A stretch of DNA of 64,000 bases from Parapristionchus giblindavisi (Eukaryota > Nematoda > Chromadorea > Rhabditida > Diplogasteridae): contig CALSFV010000397.1 of the NCBI GenBank assembly GCA_943737045.1, forward strand, positions 154,428 through 218,427. Reading direction: 5' to 3'. The translations under genes were made by a program, and so were the position numbers. Of the stretch, positions 10,157 to 23,291 are shown one piece after another. The stretch's first letter is position 1. Every line of letters starts with the position of its first letter. The notes under the pieces are model-generated. The model did no database searches. It was not told the DNA's origin and saw nothing but the letters and a program-made list of their open reading frames with translations.

Positions 10157-12164
10157 TTTATGTTGTGCAAATGTAGAGTATATATGCCGCTAGAATATGA
10201 GTAGAAGAGTGCATAATTAGTTCAGTCCGAGATGGTGTTTATATGTAATATTACGATGTTCAATTAACTTTAGATATTGTAAAAATGTAGATACACCCAC
10301 TGTTCATCATCAAGAATCAACGTTATATACATAAGGGGGTTATGATCATGCTAGTTATAATATCCATGTACACTATTTCAATAAGTAAGGTTTGGTGGTT
10401 ACCTGAAAAGACTTTGATAACGGGAACACTATAGAAGGGCATGATTTCACCTATAGGCATTGTGTCATATTCATGTATTAAACATGTATTTCATCAGCGC
10501 ACATCTCAAAATAATAGAAAAACAAAAGGGACAACAGGTTTGGACTATGATTCATATAGGTGTATTTACATAATGGAAGGTGTATGAACCCAGTATATCA
10601 ACCACCACTGATCGTCCAATAGCGATAGGGTGTGTACTGCAAGATCTACATTCTTTAGTTATTCACCTTTAGTGATATCTCATGTAAATCCAGTGAAATG
10701 AACAGAAACATAGTTGTATGCCACAGCGTTAGTACTATTATAAAAATAAGTAGCTATCTTAGCGTATGTCCACTATTAAGACATCTATTATGTATTGTTT
10801 CTAGAGCACAAATACATAATTAGAGGTTGTTTTCTAGATTTTTTAGTGCTATTGAGGGGCTTATCTCTATCACTCCTTATTTACCACCACCTTCACCATG
10901 TATGAATAAATAAAGTCCCAAGGCGACTTATTCCAGGTCGACCTCTGACCCGATGAATAAAGAAAGGAACGATAATTCAACGTGAAGTACAGTTTATAAA
11001 AGCATGCAAATGTACTCTAGTAAAAAATATGATAGTTTGAACATTCTGAGGAGAATGTGAATTGGCAACTCGTCGATTCAACCGACGAGTGGCGCTGGAT
11101 AGGGTCGAACTTCGAAAAAAAAGTAAGGATATGACACTTGCATGGTTGTAATAGGCCTGTTACATTTCATCGTGTAATCTTTTCCCGTAATATCTTTCGC
11201 GCATTTTCGTTGAGCTTTGTCTCTTTTGATTTGTGTAGCTTGATCAAATCAATATATAATTCGTATGCCATGCACTGTTAAAGTAGGCGTATTTTTTCGT
11301 TATATAGGTTCTAATTGGCTAAAAAACTTCACCTTCCCGATGTAGGGTTTACTTGTGTTACATGTTAGCTGTAGAACATATTGGGCTTAATCTATGATTT
11401 ATTAATAAAAAATGACGAATTAGATTTATTTCAATCACTCAGAGATCAATTACCTTAATTTGCCGTATCACAAATTAAGCTCTATTTATAATACTATTGC
11501 TATATTTCTTATATCTCCTGTTATTAGTATGTTTTATGTTGGACTGGTTAATATTTACTCTTTAACATTTCAGGTCCATTGTCAGTTATAAAATGAATAT
11601 TTTTTCTTCTTTCTTGTAACACTGATATCTCTTCAAGAATTTATTTTGATGTATCCGAAATATATGAACATTCGTTGAAATATGTTTACGACAGTATCTC
11701 TTCGATCTATCGGCTATTTCCATGATTTACTTCTAGAGTGACATACAATCCTGATAGAAGGAAATTCTCATTTCTAACGTTTTTTTTAAATGCTTATAGA
11801 ATGTTAAGTGCTTTATTGAATTCGAGGAAAAGGGAAAAATTTATTTATATCTTATTTGTAGAGTAAGATTTTATGCGACGTAGAGATATTTATCTATTAT
11901 TATATACCGCGTTTTTCCTGTAAAAACGCTTAAAATTATAATATAAGTTCGGTTTAGAATATTGAGATTTGATTGTAATGTATTTTTGTTGTAATCTGTT
12001 CATGCCAACTATAATTATTATGAATAGTGCATGTTATTCTTCTTCTGATTTAGTTACTAAAACTGAATGAACCGTCTCCATCTTTATTCTTAATAAAGAC
12101 TAATTAAGAATTATCTCTAAGTAATAAAACTTAATCAACCGTGTAAAAAAGAGAAAGCATTGTT
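10157..12164. other. AT-rich non-coding DNA
   Basis: No open frame of interest on either strand and no recognisable element ends. Two small perfect hairpins occur: 11068-11090 (actcgtcg / cgacgagt) and 12086-12111 (attcttaat / attaagaat). Splice-like words such as tttcag are present but isolated. Confidence 0.6.
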
Positions 12165-13770
12165 TTATGTATTGTTTTAATGTGATGCTCAACTTGTCTC
12201 GATCAACTTGTCTTTAATCATTCATAAACGTATATTTGTATCTCTTGTTGTTGTGATTGAATATGGGAATGGTTGATTGAACTAGTGAGTAGGTAGGGAG
12301 GGATAAGGGTAATTATTCATTTTGTGAATATAAGTGCCCTGGTTAAATCTCTTCCTCATAATACGAGATGACTCTTACCATACCATCTGCCCAAATATTC
12401 ACGTACTCGCGAGTTGTGTGGTTTGAGTATTTATATAAAACTTTATCACTACTAATATAAGTTGAGATATCCTATTTACGTAATCACTAGTTACATTAAG
12501 ATTTTACTAGGATTGTCTCAGTTTATATTTAATGGGTTCGTTTATTATGGGTGTCATGAAAGAAAGTGAATAAATGATTTGGCTGCTGTATCTCTCTGAC
12601 TGTTATTATCATGATAGCGTAGTGGAGAATTTATTAGAATAGTGTATTGTAATAGATATACTGATCATCATAGGTTGTAATCAGTCGATTATTCATTGTT
12701 GACTTTAAAATATATGTATGTGTATTATATGTGTCGCTAATGATGATGCGATATTTCATGAGAGTGGTTTTATTTTATGCTTTGTTTCAATGTGATGATC
12801 AACTTGTCTTTAATCATTCATACACGCATATTTATATCTCTTGTTGTTGTGATTAAATATGGGAATGGAACTAGTGAGTAGGAATAGAGAGATATAAGGG
12901 TAATTAATCATTTTGTGAATATAGGTGTACAGTCTAAATCTCTTTCTCATATTTCGAAATGACTCTTGATCATACCATCTGCCAATATATTCAAGGCCTC
13001 GCAAGATGGCTGGTTTGAGTATTTATATCTATCACTATTGATGAGTGATAGAGACTAAAACCTCTCTTCAATTATTAGTTATGAAATTCACATGTTTCAT
13101 TTGTAACATTTTAAAATCTCTACTCATTATGTGGTTTTTATAGTAGCGTCTCCCTCTTCTTTATTCCTTTCGGCAGAGATAGACACGAAGGGTCTCGTCT
13201 CATCTTTCCTTTTTTGTTTACCATTCTTCATCTCTACTAATTTCAGTTGGAGTAACCTAATTACGTAATCACTAGTTAAATCATGGTTTCATTCTGCTTT
13301 ATCTGCTTCATCTATTATCAATTATCTATTTATTATATTTTATTATATTTATATTATCTATTTATCTGCTGGGTTTTTTTCATTATGAATGTGCTCACAG
13401 AAAATGAATGTCTTGTCTCTTTGAATGTTAATTGTCAGGGCGATGTAGTAATTGGATGAAGAGAATTAATTAGAATGAGATATTGTGACAGTTATAGTGA
13501 TCACCGTATACTCTTACCTTTTCCTTTCATTGTTTCCTTTAATATATTTATGTTCGACATATGCTCTGCTAAAGAAGATGATATTTCATGAGAGTGTTTT
13601 TATTGATAGAGAAGAAGGTTTTTTATGTGTTGTTTTGATGTGTCTCGATCAACTTGTATTTAATAATTCGTAAACCTATATTTATATCTCTTGTTGTTGG
13701 GATTGGTTATGGGAATGAATGGTAAAACTAGTAAATAGGAAGAGAGGGATGAGAGTAATTAATCATCTTC
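12165..13770 (+). repeat. Three diverged copies of a long direct repeat
   Basis: Shared blocks occur in the same order in copies starting at about 12165, 12771 and 13601. Examples are gatcaacttgtctttaatca, atctcttgttgttgtgatt, ataagggtaattaatcat, ttacgtaatcactagtta and gatatttcatgagagtg. Spacing is about 600 then 830 bp, the second copy being enlarged by extra sequence around 13080-13250 and an AT microsatellite near 13320-13370. The third copy is truncated at about 13770. Heavy substitution shows this is old. Function unknown. Confidence 0.8.
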
Positions 13771-14820
13771 TGTAGAAGAAGAGCCTTCTCCTTAACCTTG
13801 TACTTATCCTTCTCCCTCTTATCTGTAAATAGGAGTCTTTGGAACAGCCGGCTTCCCTCTCCTCTCTCGCTATCTTTACATTCCGTAGAAAGGATTATGA
13901 GAAGGATTTTTCTCTCTACTCACTACAACGAACTCTCTCTCTCTCTACTGAGTGCAACGAAGTCTCTCTCTCTCTCTCTCTCTCTACCTCTCTCTACCTC
14001 TCTCTCCTGCGGGAGAAGTACCTTCTTCTTCTTCTTCTTATCCTTATCCTTCACTCCTCTCATGACAGTCGCACAAGAGCTTAGAGAGAGAGAGGGAGTG
14101 CAAGATTTATCAGTGGATTAGGGATAGAGATACCGCAAAAAGGGTAGGGGAGAGGGGGAGAAATAAAGGCAGAGGGTGACCTTCTCCTAATCCTCTGTTC
14201 TAGTCGGTAGAGAGAGGGATTCCGAGAGAAACGAAGGAGAGGGAGAGAGGCCGTGGTATACTGTAGAATCGGTTATATGTAAATTGCGAAATGATTTATT
14301 GTAGTTAGATGTAGAGATAATATAAAATAGGGTCCTTCTTCTTCTTATCCTTATCCTTCACTCCTCTCTTGACAGACGCACAAGAGCTTAGAGAGAGAGG
14401 GTATAAGATATATCAGTGGATTAGAGATAGATACCGCAAAAAGGCTAGGGAGAGGGGAGAAACGAAGGCAGAGGGTGTCCTTATCCTTATCCTCTGTTGT
14501 AGTCAGTAAAGAGAGAGAGACTTCGTTGAACTCAGTAGAGGGAGAGAGAGACAAGAGCTTAGAGAGAGAGGGTGTAAGATGTATCAGTGGATTAGAGAGA
14601 GATATACCGCAAAAAGGCTAGGGAGAGGGATTCCGAGAGAGAAACGATGGCAGAGAGGTGACCCTATCCTAATCCTCTGTTCTAGTCGGTAGAGAGAGAG
14701 GAGGAGGAAGAGGTAGAGGGAGGCCGTGGTATACTGTAGAATCGGGTATATGCAAATTGCGAAATGATTTATTATAGTTAGATGTAGAGATAGTGTAAAA
14801 GAGAGAGGGTATAGAGAAGC
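13771..14820. repeat. GA/CT-rich tract with internal repeats
   Basis: Strongly strand-biased pyrimidine runs (CTCTCT, CTTCTT, CCTTAT) switch to purine runs (GAGAGA) from about 14080. Embedded direct repeats include acaagagcttagagagagag at about 14074, 14381 and 14551, and ccgtggtatactgtagaatc at 14251 and 14724. Open frames here (up to 107 codons, rich in Ser and Leu) are low-complexity artefacts. Such tracts can adopt triplex (H-DNA) structures in principle. Confidence 0.85.
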
Positions 14821-15263
14821 AGAGTGAGTTTCAATGTATGGGAGGAGGCCCCGCCCACAATTAGTTTAGTCTCTAGTCTCGTCAGTCCCCCGTGCGGTTG
14901 TGCTGCTGTGGTGAGTCTTTGTTAATTACTTTATTTTATTATTTCGATTGATTTTATCATTGATCTACCAAAAAATCAATAATATGAATCATTGATCTAC
15001 AAAAAATCGATAATGTGATGATTATCGATTTTTTCAAATTACTGTATTTGTACTGTACTTGTACTGTACTTGTACTGTACTTGTTGATTACTGTATTACT
15101 GATTACTGTACTTGTACTATACTTGTTGATTACTGTAGTAATTGATTAGGATGATTTTATTGATTGACTGATAAGAGTTGTCAATCATTATTATCATTTT
15201 TATTGATCTACAAAAAATCAATATAAAAAATCGATACAAAAAAATCGATATAAAAATCGATAA
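14821..15263. other. Spacer with minisatellite before the satellite array
   Basis: The stretch contains a GC-richer patch with ccccgccc at about 14851 and tggtgagt at about 14910. An 11-bp minisatellite tactgtacttg is repeated four times at 15040-15083. Variants of ttgatctacaaaaaatc recur near 14960, 15000 and 15200. No gene is supported. Confidence 0.6.
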
Positions 15264-15338
15264 GCTCCGCCCCCTAAAGGGGCGTGGCCGACGGTGATTG
15301 GCTGACACAGGCTCCGCCCCCAAAAAAGGGGCGGAGCT
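15264..15338. repeat. Two GC-rich hairpins at the satellite border
   Basis: ccgcccc and ggggcgtgg form one imperfect stem at about 15264-15288. gctccgcccc (15311-15320) and ggggcggagc (15328-15337) form a perfect 10-bp stem with an A-rich 7-base loop. A gattggctgac word lies between them. GC-box-like sequence stands out in this AT-rich setting, but no transcript is evident. Confidence 0.75.
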
Positions 15339-15368
15339 AAAATGTCAGTCAAGCTGACCTATACTACT

Positions 15369-18300
15369 GTTGTTAATCAATCAATATGATGCGTGAAGGA
15401 CCTCATACTTGTCGAAAGACTCGGTCTGAAACAATAACTATATAATTAAATCCATTATATTCGTCTTCAGCAGAAACACAGTATCATAATACGATACAGT
15501 ACTGAGAGATTGAAGATTGAAATCACAACAACACGTAAACATCTTTATTCGGTATCCGTCAATCAATAATTCACTCTATTACCTTGTCGAGTTTACATCG
15601 TTGTTGATCAATCAATATGATGCGTGAAGGACCTCATACTTTTCGAAAGACTCGGTCTGAAACAGTAACTATATAATAAAATCCATTATATTCTTCTTCA
15701 GCACAAATACAGTATCATAATACGATACAGTACTGAGAGAAGATCAAAGATTAAAATCACAACAACACGTAAACATCTTTATTCGGTATCGGTCAATCAA
15801 TAATTCACTGTATTACCTTGTAGATTTTACATCGTTGTTAATCAATCAATATGATGCGTGAAGGACCTCATACTTGTCGAAAGACTCGGTCTGAAACAAT
15901 AACTATATAATTAAATCCATTATACTCGTCTTCAGCAGAAACACAGTATCATAATACGATACAGTACTGAGAGATTGAAGATTGAAATCACAACAACACG
16001 TAAACATCTTTATTCGGTATCCGTCAATCAATAATTCACTCTATTACCTTGTCGAGTTTACATCGTTGTTGATCAATCAATATGATGCGTGAAGGACCTC
16101 ATACTTTTCGAAAGACTCGGTCTGAAACAGTAACTATATAATAAAATCCATTATATTCTTCTTCAGCACAAATACAGTATCATAATACGATACAGTACTG
16201 AGAGAAGATCAAAGATTAAAATCACAACAACACGTAAACATCTTTATTCGGTATCGGCCAATCAATAATTCACTGTATTACCTTGTAGATTTTACATCGT
16301 TGTTAATCAATCAATATGATGCGTGAAGGACCTCATACTTGTCGAAAGACTCGGTTTGAAATAATAACTATATAATTAAATCCATTATATTCGTCTTCAG
16401 CAGAAACACAGTATCATAATACGATACAGTACTGAGAGAAGATCAAAGATTGAAATCACAACAACACGTAAACATCTTTATTCGGTATCGGCCAATCAAT
16501 AATTCACTGTATTTCCTTGTAGATTTTACATCGTTGTTAATCAATCAATATGATGCGTGAAGGACCTCATACTTGTCGAAAGACTCGGTTTGAAATAATA
16601 ACTATATAATTAAATCCATCATATTCGTCTTCAGCAGAAACACAGTATCATAATACGATACAGTAATGAGAGATTAAAGATTGAAATCACAACAACACGT
16701 AAACATCTTTATTCGGTATCGGTCAATCAATAATTCACTGTATTACCTTGTCGAGTTTACGTCGTTGTTGATCAATCAATATGATGCGTGAAGGACCTCA
16801 TACTTTTCGAAAGACTCGGTCTGAAACAGTAACTATATAATTAAATCCATTATATTCGTCTTCAGCAGAAACACAGTATAATAATACGATACAGTACTGA
16901 GAGAAGATCAAAGATTAAAATCACAACAACACGTAAACATCTTTATTCGGTATCGGTCAATCAATAATTCACTGTATTACCTTGTAGATTTTACATCGTT
17001 GTTAATCAATCAATATGATGCGTGAAGGACCTCATACTTGTCGAAAGACTCGGTCTGAAACAATAACTATATAATTAAATCCATTATATTCGTCTTCAGC
17101 AGAAACACAGTATCATAATACGATACAGTACTGAGAGATCAAAGATTGAAATCACAACAACACGTAAACATCTTTATTCGGTATCCGTCAATCAATAATT
17201 CACTCTATTACCTTGTCGAGTTTACATCGCTGTTGATCAATCAATATGATGCGTAAAGGACCTCATACTTGTCGAAAGACTCGGTTTGAAATAATAACTA
17301 TATAATTAAATCCATTATATTCGTCTTCAGCAGAAACACAGTATAATAATACGATACAGTACTGAGAGAAGATCAAAGATTAAAATCACAACAACACGTA
17401 AACATCTTTATTCGGTATCGGTCAATCAATAATTCACTGTATTACCTTGTAGATTTTACATCGTTGTTAATCAATCAATATGATGCGTGAAGGACCTCAT
17501 ACTTTTCGAAAGACTCGGTTTGAAATAATAACTATATAATTAAATCCATTATATTCGTCTTCAGCAGAAACACAGTATCATAATACGATACAGTACTGAG
17601 AGATTAAAGATTGAAATCACAACAACACGTAAACATCTTTATTCGGTATCCGTCAATCAATAATTCACTCTATTACCTTGTCGAGTTTACATCGCTGTTG
17701 ATCAATCAATATGATGCGTAAAGGACCTCATACTTGTCGAAAGACTCGGTCTGAAACAATAACTATATAATTAAATCCATTATATTCATCTTCAGCACAA
17801 ATACAGTATCATAATACGATACAGTACTGAGAGAAGATCAAAGATTAAAATCACAACAACACGTAAACATCTTTATTCGGTATCGGTCAATCAATAATTC
17901 ACTGTATTACCTTGTCGAGTTTACGTCGTTGTTGATTAATCAATATGATGCGTGAAGGACCTCATACTTTTCGAAAGACTCGGTCTGAAACAGTAACTAT
18001 ATAATTAAATCCATTATATTCGTCTTCAGCAGAAACACAGTATCATAATACGATACAGTACTGAGAGATCAAAGATTGAAATCACAACAACACGTAAACA
18101 TCTTTATTCGGTATCCGTCAATCAATAATTCACTCTATTACCTTGTCGAGTTTACATCGCTGTTGATCAATCAATATGATGCGTAAAGGACCTCATACTT
18201 GTCGAAAGACTCGGTTTGAAATAATAACTATATAATTAAATCCATTATATTCGTCTTCAGCAGAAACACAGTATAATAATACGATACAGTACTGAGAGAA

Positions 18301-21300
18301 GATCAAAGATTAAAATCACAACAACACGTAAACATCTTTATTCGGTATCGGTCAATCAATAATTCACTGTATTACCTTGTAGATTTTACATCGTTGTTAA
18401 TCAATCAATATGATGCGTGAAGGACCTCATACTTTTCGAAAGACTCGGTTTGAAATAATAACTATATAATTAAATCCATTATATTCGTCTTCAGCAGAAA
18501 CACAGTATCATAATACGATACAGTACTGAGAGATTAAAGATTGAAATCACAACAACACGTAAACATCTTTATTCGGTATCCGTCAATCAATAATTCACTC
18601 TATTACCTTGTCGAGTTTACATCGCTGTTGATCAATCAATATGATGCGTAAAGGACCTCATACTTGTCGAAAGACTCGGTCTGAAACAATAACTATATAA
18701 TTAAATCCATTATATTCATCTTCAGCACAAATACAGTATCATAATACGATACAGTACTGAGAGAAGATCAAAGATTAAAATCACAACAACACGTAAACAT
18801 CTTTATTCGGTATCGGTCAATCAATAATTCACTGTATTACCTTGTCGAGTTTACGTCGTTGTTGATTAATCAATATGATGCGTGAAGGACCTCATACTTT
18901 TCGAAAGACTCGGTCTGAAACAGTAACTATATAATTAAATCCATTATATTCATCTTCAGCACAAATACAGTATCATAATACGATACAGTACTGAGAGAAG
19001 ATCAAAGATTAAAATCACAACAACACGTAAACATCTTTATTCGGTATCGGTCAATCAATAATTCACTGTATTACCTTGTAGATTTTACATCGTTGTTAAT
19101 CAATCAATATGATGCGTGAAGGACCTCATACTTGTCGAAAGACTCGGTCTGAAACAATAACTATATAATTAAATCCATTATATTCGTCTTCAGCAGAAAC
19201 ACAGTATCATAATACGATACAGTACTGAGAGATCAAAGATTGAAATCACAACAACACGTAAACATCTTTATTCGGTATCCGTCAATCAATAATTCACTCT
19301 ATTACCTTGTCGAGTTTACATCGCTGTTGATCAATCAATATGATGCGTAAAGGACCTCATACTTGTCGAAAGACTCGGTTTGAAATAATAACTATATAAT
19401 TAAATCCATTATATTCGTCTTCAGCAGAAACACAGTATAATAATACGATACAGTACTGAGAGAAGATCAAAGATTAAAATCACAACAACACGTAAACATC
19501 TTTATTCGGTATCGGTCAATCAATAATTCACTGTATTACCTTGTAGATTTTACATCGTTGTTAATCAATCAATATGATGCGTGAAGGACCTCATACTTGT
19601 CGAAAGACTCGGTTTGAAATAATAACTATATAATTAAATCCATTATATTCGTCTTCAGCAGAAACACAGTATAATAATACGATACAGTACTGAGAGAAGA
19701 TCAAAGATTAAAATCACAACAACACGTAAACATCTTTATTCGGTATCGGTCAATCAATAATTCATTGTATTACCTTGTCGAGTTTACATCGTTGTTGATC
19801 AATCAATATGATGCGTGAAGGACCTCATACTTTTCGAAAGACTCGGTCTGAAACAGTAACTATATAATAAAATCCAATATATTCTTCTTCAGCACAAATA
19901 CAGTATCATAATACGATACAGTACTGAGAGAAGATCAAAGATTAAAATCACAACAACACGTAAACATCTTTATTCGGTATCTGCCAATCAATAATTCACT
20001 GTATTACCTTGTAGATTTTACATCGTTGTTAATCAATCAATATGATGCGTGAAGGAACTCATACTTGTCGAAAGACTCGGTTTGAAATAATAACTATTTA
20101 ATTAAATCCATTATATTCGTCTTCAGCAGAAACACAGTATCATAATACGATACAGTACTGAGAGATTAAAGATTGAAATCACAACAACACGTAAACATCT
20201 TTATTCGGTATCGGTCAATCAATAATTCACTGTATTACCTTGTCGAGTTTACATCGTTGTTAATCAATCAATATGATGCGTGAAGGACCTCATACTTGTC
20301 GAAAGACTCGGTCTGAAACAATAACTATATAATAAAATCCATTATATTCGTCTTCAGCAGAAACACAGTATCATAATACGATACAGTACTGAGAGATCAA
20401 AGATTGAAATCACAACAACACGTAAACATCTTTATTCGGTATCCGTCAATCAATAATTCACTCTATTATCTTGTCGAGTTTACATCGCTGTTGATCAATC
20501 AATATGATGCGTAAAGGACCTCATACTTGTCGAAAGACTCGGTTTGAAATAATAACTATATAATTAAATCCATTATATTCGTCTTCAGCAGAAACACAGT
20601 ATAATAATACGATACAGTACTGAGAGAAGATCAAAGATTAAAATCACAACAACACGTAAACATCTTTATTCGGTATCGGTCAATCAATAATTCATTGTAT
20701 TACCTTGTCGAGTTTACATCGTTGTTGATCAATCAATATGATGCGTGAAGGACCTCATACTTTTCGAAAGACTCGGTCTGAAACAGTAACTATATAATAA
20801 AATCCATTATATTCTTCTTCAGCACAAATACAGTATCATAATACGATACAGTACTGAGAGAAGATCAAAGATTAAAATCACAACAACACGTAAACATCTT
20901 TATTCGGTATCGGCCAATGAATAATTCACTGTATTACCTTGTAGATTTTACATCGTAGTTAATCAATCAATATGATGCGTGAAGGACCTCATACTTGTCG
21001 AAAGACTCGGTTTGAAATAATAACTATATAATTACATCCATTATATTCGTCTTCAGCACAAATACAGTTTCATAATACGATACAGTACTGAGAGAAGATC
21101 AAAGATTAAAATCACAACAACACGTAAACATCTTTGTCGTCTGAGTAATAAAGTTTCTCCCTTCATACTAACTGGTCTCACACAGCATCCACAAGTAAAC
21201 ATCTTTATTCGTTATCGGCCAATCAATAATTCACTGTATTACCTTGTAGATTTTACATCGTTGTTAATCAATCAATATGATGCGTGAAGGACCTCATACT

Positions 21301-21499
21301 TGTCGAAAGACTCGGTTTGAAATAATAACTATTTAATTAAATCCATTATATTCGTCTTCAGCAGAAACACAGTATCATAATACGATACAGTACTGAGAGA
21401 TTAAAGATTGAAATCACAACAACACGTAAACATCTTTATTCGGTATCGGTCAATCAATAATTCACTGTATTACCTTGTCGAGTTTACGTCGTTGTTGAT
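15369..21499 (+). repeat. Satellite block 1, about 26 monomers
   Basis: This is the left edge of the array. The first monomer is incomplete, beginning around tgttgttaatcaatc. A gcgtaaagg variant recurs at 17251, 17716, 18181 and 18646 (465-bp steps). Rarer variants such as tcatcttcagcacaaatac recur 930 bp apart, showing a 930-bp higher-order unit. A 59-bp insert lies near the right end. The block ends in the GTTGAT duplicated by the LINE insertion. Confidence 0.95.
21136..21194. mobile_element. 59-bp insert, copy 1, with 12-bp target duplication
   Basis: The sequence gtcgtctgagtaataaag... interrupts a satellite monomer and is flanked by the exact direct repeat GTAAACATCTTT (21124-21135 and 21195-21206), one copy of which is the normal satellite sequence. 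A 12-bp duplication suggests target-primed reverse transcription of a short RNA or heavily truncated retroelement. The source is not recognised. It always lies 364 bp left of a LINE copy. Confidence 0.85.
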
Positions 21500-22121
21500 A
21501 TAATAATAATATTTATTTATGTGGTGACAGTGGCGGAAAACAAATACAAATAGGGTGAAATCTATAGTGCACATAAAATACTATGTCGCAACTGTGGCAA
21601 CATAAGACAATAGAGTGATAGATTACAAATTGGACAGATTCAACGAAGATCTAACAGTTCTACTAAAAGATTTGGAATTAGGGCAAATAATACAATTATT
21701 AGGCAACGAGTTCCATAAATTGACTGATCGATTGGAGATAAAATGGGAGAAACGTTTGGATTTGCATTGGTGCTTACAGAGTTGGAAATTATTTCTACGG
21801 GAGTTTCTTGAATTCCTAGACTGAAGGTAAAAGTTTGGGTCATCTAATTCAACTTGTTTATGGATGGCCTTATATGTGAAGCTCAAATCAATAATGGTGC
21901 GGCGGTGCTCAAGGAGCTCTAAATTCAAATATGATAATCTATCAGTATAAGATGCATACTATAGTCTACATTTAGCAAAAATGCGACGGGAGAAGTCTCT
22001 CTGCACTTTCTCAATTAGAGATATTAGGGATTGCTCACTTGGATACCATACTACAGATGCGTACTCTAATATGGGTCTAACGTACATAATAAACATTCGA
22101 CGTACATAATAAACATTCGAC
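21500..22121 (-). mobile_element. CR1-like LINE 3' fragment, copy 1 (no SINE beside it)
   Basis: A 622-bp 5'-truncated non-LTR retrotransposon inserted in the minus orientation. Its AT-rich 3' tail (ATAATAATAAT on plus) is at the left, and the 6-bp target duplication GTTGAT is at 21494-21499 and 22122-22127. The right end has a 20-bp tandem duplication (22081-22120). This copy has a substitution pair at 21960-21961 not seen in the others. The satellite to its right still holds the uninterrupted cacaaatacagtttc target where the SINE sits beside the other copies. Confidence 0.9.
21623..22096 (-). pseudogene. LINE reverse transcriptase C-terminus, copy 1, with stop codon
   Basis: Corresponds to the last roughly 157 residues of a CR1-like ORF2 protein, but a TAG at 21959-21961 (minus strand) replaces the proline codon of the CRLPYASY stretch, leaving 101 codons downstream from an internal Met. 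Everything upstream of the thumb region is missing, so no enzyme activity is possible. Confidence 0.88.
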
Positions 22122-23291
22122 GTTGATCAATCAATATGATGCGTGAAGGACCTCATACTTTTCGAAAGACTCGGTCTGAAACAGTAACTATATAATTACA
22201 TCCATTATATTCGTCTTCAGCACAAATACAGTTTCATAATACGATACAGTACTGAGAGAAGATCAAAGATTAAAATCACAACAACACGTAAACATCTTTA
22301 TTCGGTATCGGTCAATCAATAATTCACTGTATTACCTTGTAGATTTTACATCGTTGTTAATCAATCAATATGATGCGTGAAGGACCTCATACTTTTCGAA
22401 AGACTCGGTCTGAAACAATAACTATATAATTAAATCCATTATATTCGTCTTCAGCAGAAACACAGTATCATAATACGATACAGTACTGAGAGATCAAAGA
22501 TTGAAATCACAACAACACGTAAACATCTTTATTCGGTATCCGTCAATCAATAATTCACTCTATTATCTTGTCGAGTTTACATCGCTGTTGATCAATCAAT
22601 ATGATGCGTAAAGGACCTCATACTTGTCGAAAGACTCGGTTTGAAATAATAACTATATAATTAAATCCATTATATTCGTCTTCAGCAGAAACACAGTATA
22701 ATAATACGATACAGTACTGAGAGAAGATCAAAGATTAAAATCACAACAACACGTAAACATCTTTATTCGGTATCGGTCAATCAATAATTCATTGTATTAC
22801 CTTGTCGAGTTTACATCGTTGTTGATCAATCAATATGATGCGTGAAGGACCTCATACTTTTCGAAAGACTCGGTCTGAAACAGTAACTATATAATAAAAT
22901 CCATTATATTCTTCTTCAGCACAAATACAGTATCATAATACGATACAGTACTGAGAGAAGATCAAAGATTAAAATCACAACAACACGTAAACATCTTTAT
23001 TCGGTATCGGCCAATGAATAATTCACTGTATTACCTTGTAGATTTTACATCGTAGTTAATCAATCAATATGATGCGTGAAGGACCTCATACTTGTCGAAA
23101 GACTCGGTTTGAAATAATAACTATTTAATTAAATCCATTATATTCGTCTTCAGCAGAAACACAGTATCATAATACGATACAGTACTGAGAGATTAAAGAT
23201 TGAAATCACAACAACACGTAAACATCTTTATTCGGTATCGGTCAATCAATAATTCACTGTATTACCTTGTCGAGTTTACGTCGTTGTTGAT
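22122..23291 (+). repeat. Satellite block 2, about 5 monomers
   Basis: Uninterrupted A and B monomers between LINE copies 1 and 2. The first B monomer carries the unusual aattacatcc and cagtttcat variants without a SINE. Confidence 0.93.

Noticed and set aside
13798..14121. 107-codon Ser/Leu-rich frame
   Set aside because: A translation of CT-rich low-complexity DNA, with no domain and several overlapping frames.
15290..15320. CCAAT/GC-box promoter (gattggctgac with gctccgcccc)
   Set aside because: The motifs sit in hairpins beside satellite DNA with no downstream open frame, so a promoter cannot be claimed.
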